From positions 72,952,552-73,016,551 of the forward strand of contig OX419756.1 of NCBI GenBank assembly GCA_948567375.1: a stretch of DNA of 64,000 nt, in the 5' to 3' direction. Numbering within the stretch: position 1 is the first letter of the stretch; every line of letters begins with the position of its first letter. The position numbers and the translations under genes are program-made. Of the stretch, positions 57,852 through 64,000 are shown piece after piece. Source of the DNA: Lunularia cruciata (Eukaryota > Streptophyta > Marchantiopsida > Lunulariales > Lunulariaceae). The notes beneath the pieces were generated by a model. The model did no database searches. It had not been told where the DNA came from and saw nothing but the letters and a program-made list of their open reading frames with translations.

Positions 57852-59050
57852 CTACCTTCTATGGTACATCTTCAACTTATCATGGTTAATCCTATCAAAG
57901 TGTCTTCCTCCCAACTCCTGGATATCATAGGTGTAATTGCCCCACACCTTCTCTACTATGAAAGGTCCAAAGTACATAGGCAAAAACTTCTTTTGCACTC
58001 TCTTGAATCGAATGAAATCAAACAACATTACCCAATCACCTTCTTTGAAAGGCTCTACCTTCTTCTTGCCTTGCCTCTTATCATAGCTCTCCTTTTGTTT
58101 CCTTTGGGCTTGCTCCACTCGAACCATAGCAACTGCTCTTGCCTCTTCCAACTCCATGAGTTGTTCCTTCCTTGACTTCTCTGCATCACCTCCTTGTGCT
58201 TTCTTCAATCTCCTATGAATGCTTTGGAAGGTAGGAAGATCAAAGTGAATAGGTAAGGTAGACTCAATACCATACACCAATTGAAATGGAGAATATCCGG
58301 TGGAAGTCTTCATGGTTGTCCTATACTCCCACAAAACTGCATGAATCCTCTTGTCCCAATGATGTTTAGCCCCCTCCATTTCTGCATCTTTGGCTAACAT
58401 CATGCACAAGGTCTGATTGGTTCTCTCTGCCAAGCCATTGGAATTTGGCTTATAGGATGTAGTTACTCTATGTGTGATAGAGAAATGTTGTAACATGGCT
58501 GTAGTAATGCTTCCTGTAAACTCTCCTCCTCTATCAGAAACCAACTCCAAAGGGCATCCAAACCTAGTGATAATGTGTTCATAAAGAAATCTACCCACTT
58601 CATCTTCATTCTTGTCCCTCAATGGTCTAGCCTCAACCCACTTGGTAAGGTAATTAGTAACTACCACAATGTACCGATTGTTCCTTGGGGTTCTATTGAG
58701 AGGACCTACAAAATCAATTCCCCACTTCTCAAAAGGTCATAGCAATGGAATTGATCTAAGTGGTGGAGTGGATGTAGACTTTCTAGCAAAAGCTTGACAA
58801 ACATGACAAGTTTTGCAATAATCAAGACAATCCTTGAAAATCCCTCTCCAATGGTAACCTGCATCTAGAATCTTGAAAGCAGTCACCTTTCCTGCAAAGT
58901 GTCCTCCACATACTAAACCTTCATGAAACTCCTTTATGAGTAGGATAGACTCTTCCTTACCCACTGCTCTTTGAAGTAAACCATCTGCTCCTTGGTGAAA
59001 AAGAATATCCTCCACCATTGTGTAAGGTCTAGATCTTGCTGCAAGGGCCT
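57852..59050 (-). pseudogene. B copy 3 integrase
   Basis: Zinc domain HEGLVCGGHF...CKTCHVCQ at about 58925-58790; core 58725-57852 with all three acidic residues readable: GIDFVGPLN, VSDRGGEF and NGLAERTNQ. C-terminal FGPFIVEKVWGNYTYDIQEL and KLKMYHRR. One TGA at about 58738 (Gly in copy 1) separates the zinc domain from the core. No chromodomain. Confidence 0.93.
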
Positions 59051-59588
59051 TCCTCTCCCTAGCATGCACCCCTTCTGGATAGTTACCTCTTGTCACAAAA
59101 TCCACAATCTCCTTGTACTCCATTGGAACCTCTTGAGTGACTGAGATTGTCATGAGCTCCTCATCCAGGAAGGAATCATCCACTAGCTCATCTCCATCAT
59201 GATCATAGGCTCTAGATAATAAATCAGCATTTGCATGTTTCTTTCATGGCCTATCCTCAATGGTGTAGTCATACTCAGACAAGAGTATCATCTACCTTGC
59301 TAGTCTCCCTTCAACATTAGGCTTGTTGAAGATGTACTTCAAAGCCTTGTGATCCATGACAATGGTGGCTTTCCCTCCAATCAAGTAGTGTCTAAACTTC
59401 TTGAGACCAAAGATCACTGCCAACCCTTCTCTCTCCGTGACAGAGTAGTTCTTCTCTGCTGAAACCATCTGCCTACTAGCATAAGCTATTGGATGATCAT
59501 GCCCATCTTGGTCTAATTGACTAAGAGTGCATCCTATAGCTACATTAGAAGCATCAGTGTAGAGGATGAAAGGCTTACTCCAATCAGG
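59051..59588 (-). pseudogene. B copy 3 RNase H
   Basis: FILYTDASNVAIGCTLSQLD, MDHKALKYIFNKPNVEGRLA, DYTIEDRP. Three stops: after APILA (59586-59588), at a Trp codon near 59293 and at a Gly codon near 59248; the frame is otherwise unbroken into the integrase. Confidence 0.9.
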
Positions 59589-60363
59589 TTAAGCAAGAAT
59601 TGGAGCTACAACAAGGGATTGCTTGAGCTCCTCAAAAGCTTTGAGAGCCTCCTTGTCCTCCAAAATCACCATGTAATCTACACCCTTCTTCATGTAGATG
59701 GTCAATGCATAAGCCTTGTTGGAAAATGAGAAGATGAACCTCCTATAGTATCCAACCATCCCCAAGAATTGGCATAACTTTGTCAAGCTTGAAGGGAATG
59801 GAAGGTTTGAGATTTTCTTCACCTTCTCAAGATCAACTGCTATTCCATCCTTGGAGATGATGTGCCCCAAAAGTAGACCTTCTTCATATCCAAAAATGCA
59901 CTTCTCTGGGTTGAGTGATGCATTTGCCTCATCCAAGCGTTGCAAGACTTTGATTAGGGTTCAAAGTGCTCCTCCTTGCTCCCATAGACACAAAAGTCAT
60001 CAATGAAGTCTCTCACAAATTTCCCAATGAAAGGTTCAAGTACCCTGTTCATGAACCGTTGGAATGTGGCTGGAGCATTGCAAAGCCCAAAAGGCATGAC
60101 CTTGAAAGCGTAAGTTCCCCAAGGTGTGGTGAACGTGGTGAGTTGTTGATGCTCTGGTGCAATCTTGATTTGGTTGTATCCACTATAACCATCTCCAAAA
60201 CTGTACCTCTCATGACCTGCAACCTCCTCCAAGGTCTCATCAATGAATGGCAATGGGTAGTAGTCCTTCTTGGTAACAACATTTAGCTTCTTGTAATCCA
60301 CACATATACACACATACCCGAAGCTTGCCATTCTTTTTCTTCACAATGACAATTGGAGACACC
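59589..60363 (-). pseudogene. B copy 3 reverse transcriptase
   Basis: Fingers CVDYKKLNVVTKKDYYPLPF, palm DGYSGYNQIKIAPEHQQ, VMPFGLCNAPATFQRFMNR, catalytic FIDDF at about 59990-60005, thumb LCQFLGMVGYYRRFIF. TAG at about 60363-60365, a 9-bp duplication inserting three residues near 60305, and a frameshift at about 59955 are the only lesions. Confidence 0.92.
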
Positions 60364-61373
60364 TATTCTGAATTCTCCACCTCAAAGATAAATCCAGCCT
60401 CCTTGAGCTTATCAATCTCCTCCTTCACAACCAAAGATATTGGTGGGCTAATGCGACGTTGCTTTTGGCGAACTGGTCTTGCATGTGACTCCACCTCTAT
60501 CTTGTGCTCCTCCAAGGTGACTTCCTTCAAATCCTTGTAACTAAAAGCAAACACATGGATGAACTTGCGGAAAATCTCCTCAAATCTCACCTTCTCCTCC
60601 TTGGTAACATTTGGGCCATACTTGAGGGTAGATAACCTTCTCTCTACCTCCTCAAGTGTCAATGGTGATTTATCTAGGTCCTTCAAAACCTCTGGCTTAG
60701 GTGCAAAATCCATAGCACACAAAGGATACACATATGAATCAGATTCAGATTCATTCTCCTCCGTGGAAGTCTCCTCTTCCATGCTTGTGTCCACACATGA
60801 AGCTCCTTCTTCAGAATCTGATTCCCAATAATCAGAAGATGGGGTATCTGAATGTGAAGTGTTGGTGGTGTTAGTCACAGGAACAGTGACTCTATGGTTT
60901 GATGGCCCAATCCTCAAGTACCCTTTGTGCCATCGATCAGTTATGCGTGCTGCTCTCAACCATGGCCTCCCAAGAAGTAAGTCATAGCTTGAATCCTTCA
61001 AGACTTGGAAAGTCATGAGATTTTGAACTCCCATAACTGAAACTACCACCTTTTCCATCACCCCTATTGGTCGAACTTGTTGCTTGTTTGCCATGCTCAC
61101 CACAAATGTTGAAGGTCTTGAGGGTATCATACCCAACTTCTTCATCAACCTTTCTAACATGGCATTCACTGCTGATCCTCCATCAACCAATGCATCCTTG
61201 ATGTTGTGACCATTCACTCTGACATCAATCTTGGAGGCATATTCACAAGCCTCCCATGGTGTTGGCTTGGCATCCACCACCCCCATTGATACTGGAACTT
61301 TTGCCTTCTTCTTCTTCTTGCTCCTTGTAGAACTCAAACCACCTCTAAGCTCCTTTCTCAAGGTAGGGTTCAA
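60364..61373 (-). pseudogene. B copy 3 protease and pre-RT
   Basis: 336 open codons: basic SKKKKKAKVP, active site ALVDGGSAVNAM (about 61165-61200), LLLGRPWLRAARITDRWHKG, a Ser/Glu-rich acidic linker, then pre-RT FAFSYKDLKEV and PVRQKQRRISPP. D-G-G-S replaces the usual D-S/T-G, as in copy 1. Confidence 0.9.
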
Positions 61374-62689
61374 AGCAATTAATTAGCCCACTGTGATGTT
61401 AGCCTTGTGACTACCAACATCCTCCAACACATTGTAGTTCCATTGTTGCTTTGAGATCAAGAAGTCCTCCATCCCCAACTTCTTCCTTGGAGTCTTTGTT
61501 GTTGATGGTGTTGAGGTGCGAGTGCTCCTAGTAGACATAGGAGTATCCTTGCTTGAAGTAAGTCCTTAAGAAGAGTGAACATCCTCTACAAAATGAGCTC
61601 TCTCTTCTTCTCTTGTGGCAAAAGCTCCAAATTAAGACCCTTGGAGTTTGAGCACTCTCCCTTCTCATACTTGCTCTCAACCACATCTATGGATGTTATC
61701 CCCTTACCTTTGTTGGGATTAGGAGCCACTTGGATTTCACTACCTCCCTCTTTCCCTCTATTGGCTCCCTCATAACCCCTTCCTCCATGGTAAGTGGAAT
61801 TTGGGCAATTCCTTTGGATATGGCCTCTTCCTCCACAACCAAAACAATTTCTATCATTGAAATTGTTGGCTGGTTGGCCTCCTCTATATGGATAGTTTCC
61901 ATAACTCCTAGGCCCTTTCCCTACATTTTGATCCACCTCTCTCTTCTCCCATAGTTGCACCACATTGATCTTGAGATCCGCAAGTTGTTCTGTGATGGTT
62001 TGGAGTGGATCTTTTGGTGGAGGTGCAAGAACTGGAGCAAGTACTACTTGTGGTGCAACCCTTGTCACCAAAGTATCAGAAGTTCCACCATACTTTTAGC
62101 CTTGAGGAGGATGCACAACCTCCTTCACCACCAAATCACTCTCATCCCCTTCCAAACTCTCCTCCATACGAATTGCGATCTTGATAGCTTCAACCTTGGA
62201 AGAAGATTTCTCATATCTCACCTTGCTTCTAATTTGTGGTCTCAATCCTCCCACAAAATTCTTCGTGAGCATGGCCCCTATGCCAATCATTGTAGTCTCC
62301 ACATCATCCCCACCCTTCCTCAACACTATGCGAAATCTGGACTCCAACTTTTCCACTCTTTCCACATAGACTCTCACTTTCTCTCCATCTCCTTGCTTGA
62401 GAAATGTAACCTCACTCATCAATCTCTCATAACTATCATCAGGAAGAAAGTTCTCAATGAGTGCTGAAGTCAAAGTCTCCCAAGACTCCTCTTCCCCCTC
62501 TCTCCTTTCTCTCTTTTGGTATTCTGACTCATACCATGTAAGTGCTGCATCCTCAAAGAAATCTGGTAATAATGAGGCCCACTCATTCTTCCTCCTCTCA
62601 TTGTTTCCTATGCAAGCTCTCTTGAAGTCTCTCACAAAGGCCTCCACATCTTCTCCATCCTTGCCAAAGAAAATTGGAAGTTTTCCCAT
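61374..62689 (-). pseudogene. B copy 3 gag
   Basis: Starts MGKLPIFFGKDGED at 62689; core LTWYESEYQKRERREG, LPDDSYERLMSEVTFLKQGD; canonical knuckle CFGCGGRGHIQRNC (CX2CX4HX4C, about 61810-61852) flanked by Gly/Arg/Asn-rich sequence. TAA at 62096-62098, a frameshift near 61600 and a TAA near 61386 interrupt the path into the protease. Confidence 0.92.
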
Positions 62690-62923
62690 CTTAACCCCTC
62701 ACTATCTTTCTTTTCTCTCAATTTTTTTTTCTCTTTTCTTTTCTCTTACTCTATTACTAATAGAGTATATACATGACTAACACCATCTGAGAATAATCCA
62801 CTCTAGGGAAAACAAAAGGTTCAGGTTACTCCAAGATTTCTATAGCAACATCAAATCCTAGAGTGCATATTAATCTAACTCTCATGGATAGTTTATCCAT
62901 AAGTTGAAAGGTTATCTCCATCA

Positions 62924-63529
62924 CTAATCTTGAGAACTAGCTGATGAAGGTGGTAGTATTTCTGTAGCTGTACTAAGACTCTCTCCAAGATCCTTCACCA
63001 AAGTTTCCAAAAGTGCTTTTACTCCACTACACTCATGTCCTTTTGGAAGTCCTTCAACTCCACAAACCTCACACAACTCCTTGGTCTTAGATCTTCTCCC
63101 TCCCAATCTTGGTGAAGAAGGTCCAACATGCAAACCCAAGTCAAGTAAGCCTCTCCTTTCCCTCAATCTCTTGCTCTCAAAGGTCAACGGACATGAACTT
63201 GCCTTATGTCCCTTCTCTCCACATAGAAAGCACTTAGACTCACTCTTTCCTCCAAGTGGTGTAGGTTTTTGGATCCTCTCAATACTCTCTTCAAATTCTA
63301 TTGTAAACTCTCTTTTTTCCTCAAATCAACCCCTACAATCACCTCAAACCCTTGGGGAACCTTGCATAATCTCAATTTCCACTCTTGATGACCCTCCATG
63401 TTCCCAAGATGAATCTAAACACTCAAACATGCTTTTTGTTGATCTCAAACTTCTCATGCATGAGATCTCCACTCTGCAGAATTGACCCTTCCTCACAATG
63501 TCACTTGAATCTCCCAACCAATATGTCAC
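62924..63529 (-). pseudogene. B copy 3 upstream ORF with zinc knuckle
   Basis: Starts MTYWLGDSSDIVRKG at 63529. Compared with copy 1 it has a +1 shift near 63350 and a +2 shift in a T run near 63311, which together restore the frame. Then knuckle CFLCGEKGHKASSC (about 63196-63237), CEVCGVEGLPKGHEC and a C-terminal LLETLVKDLGESL helix to 62924. About 200 codons in the ancestor. Unrecognised outside this family. Confidence 0.8.
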
Positions 63530-64000
63530 AGTCCTCTGAAATTTTGCACACTTGATAACAACTCTAGAGCGTCCCTCCCTGCAAAATTTCAGATCTTTTC
63601 ATTGAGCCATTTGGCCTAGACACCTTTCTATTCAGCACCCATATTTCAGATTTGGTCTGAAAACCACCCCCTCACTTCAAAAACTCATTTCTCCCTGCGC
63701 AAGAACAATCTCTCTCTAATTTTTGTGGCAGCAGGTAGGATACAATGCACTGAATTTTCTTGGAAATTTTCAGGACAATTCACTCAAAATTGAAGAAATG
63801 GCAGACTCTGTACAATTTTCCAGAGAGCATGCAGTTGCGGGAGCACTTTACCCTCTCAACTTTCAAAAATTTTAGCCCAATGCGCATAGAAGCTCTCACA
63901 ATAATTTCAAGTGTTTTAACTGAAAGATAACCCAAGCTATCATGTGTAGAAATCTCAAGTCCAGATCTCAAACTTGAGATTTTGCCCAAAATCACCTTAA
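63530..64000 (-). other. B copy 3 leader (to window edge)
   Basis: Homologous to 38261-38730 of copy 1. No gene assigned; an open stretch at 63780-63995 parallels one in copy 1 but is disrupted in copy 2. Confidence 0.6.

Larger units (their letters stand above)
57112..64000 (-). mobile_element. Family B element copy 3, best preserved, 5' LTR outside window
   Basis: 3' LTR 57112-57803, polypurine CCGGGGGTAAA, integrase, RNase H, RT, protease, gag, upstream ORF, leader to the window edge. Gag to integrase spans 62689-57852, about 1610 codons, nearly one frame with only a few stops and frameshifts, so gag-pol was probably a single ORF. Confidence 0.93.

Noticed and set aside
57852-58100. Chromodomain at the end of family B integrase
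   Set aside because: The frame stops after KLKMYHRR right behind the C-terminal fold; no room and no aromatic cage motif.

Overview
The window looks like a piece of a large, repeat-packed streptophyte (plant-lineage) nuclear genome. I find no intact host gene, tRNA, rRNA or CRISPR array. Almost everything is LTR retrotransposon, mostly Ty3/Gypsy, in layers of nested insertion. Signs of a plant are primer sites matching plant initiator-Met tRNA in two families, an Ogre/Tat/Athila-like family (B) and numerous solo LTRs. The species cannot be fixed from the sequence alone.

Layout. 1-2958: 5' part of Gypsy element A (minus), inserted in a B LTR whose right half is 2959-3380. That B copy interrupts Gypsy element D (minus, 3381-8232). 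8233-13713: decayed sequence with two copies (8233-9480 minus, 12240-13713 plus) of an unidentified coding family F. 13714-47267: one C element (C-a, plus) inserted in F and itself split by a B' solo LTR (17147-18368, holding an A solo LTR), a second C element (C-b, 21564-40773) and a 1.9 kb solo LTR E (41460-43358). C-b is split by a truncated B element (24822-30672), a near-full B element (32916-39649) and a B solo LTR (39722-40407). 47268-48466: rest of F. 48923-50243: D solo LTR holding a B solo LTR. 50455-53570: 3' half of a B' element (plus). 54081-57111: 3' end of a third C element (C-e, minus). 57112-64000: B element 3 (minus), running out of the window.

The exciting component is family C. 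Its Gypsy-type gag-protease-RNase H-integrase frame carries two unusual chromatin-type modules: a C5 cytosine DNA methyltransferase domain between protease and RT (seen in C-a), and a C4HC3 PHD finger after the integrase (seen in all three copies). Its terminal repeats are also odd. The ends, fixed by target duplications and by exact restoration of the interrupted reading frame, give the order A1 - genes - B1 - A2 - B2 instead of two equal LTRs. All C copies are heavily mutated and none is functional.

Family B encodes one long gag-pol frame plus a separate upstream frame with its own zinc knuckle, and it makes 4-bp target duplications. Copy 3 is the best preserved; copy 1 has lost the RT core and copy 2 its integrase and 3' LTR. 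Boundaries given without a target duplication are approximate.
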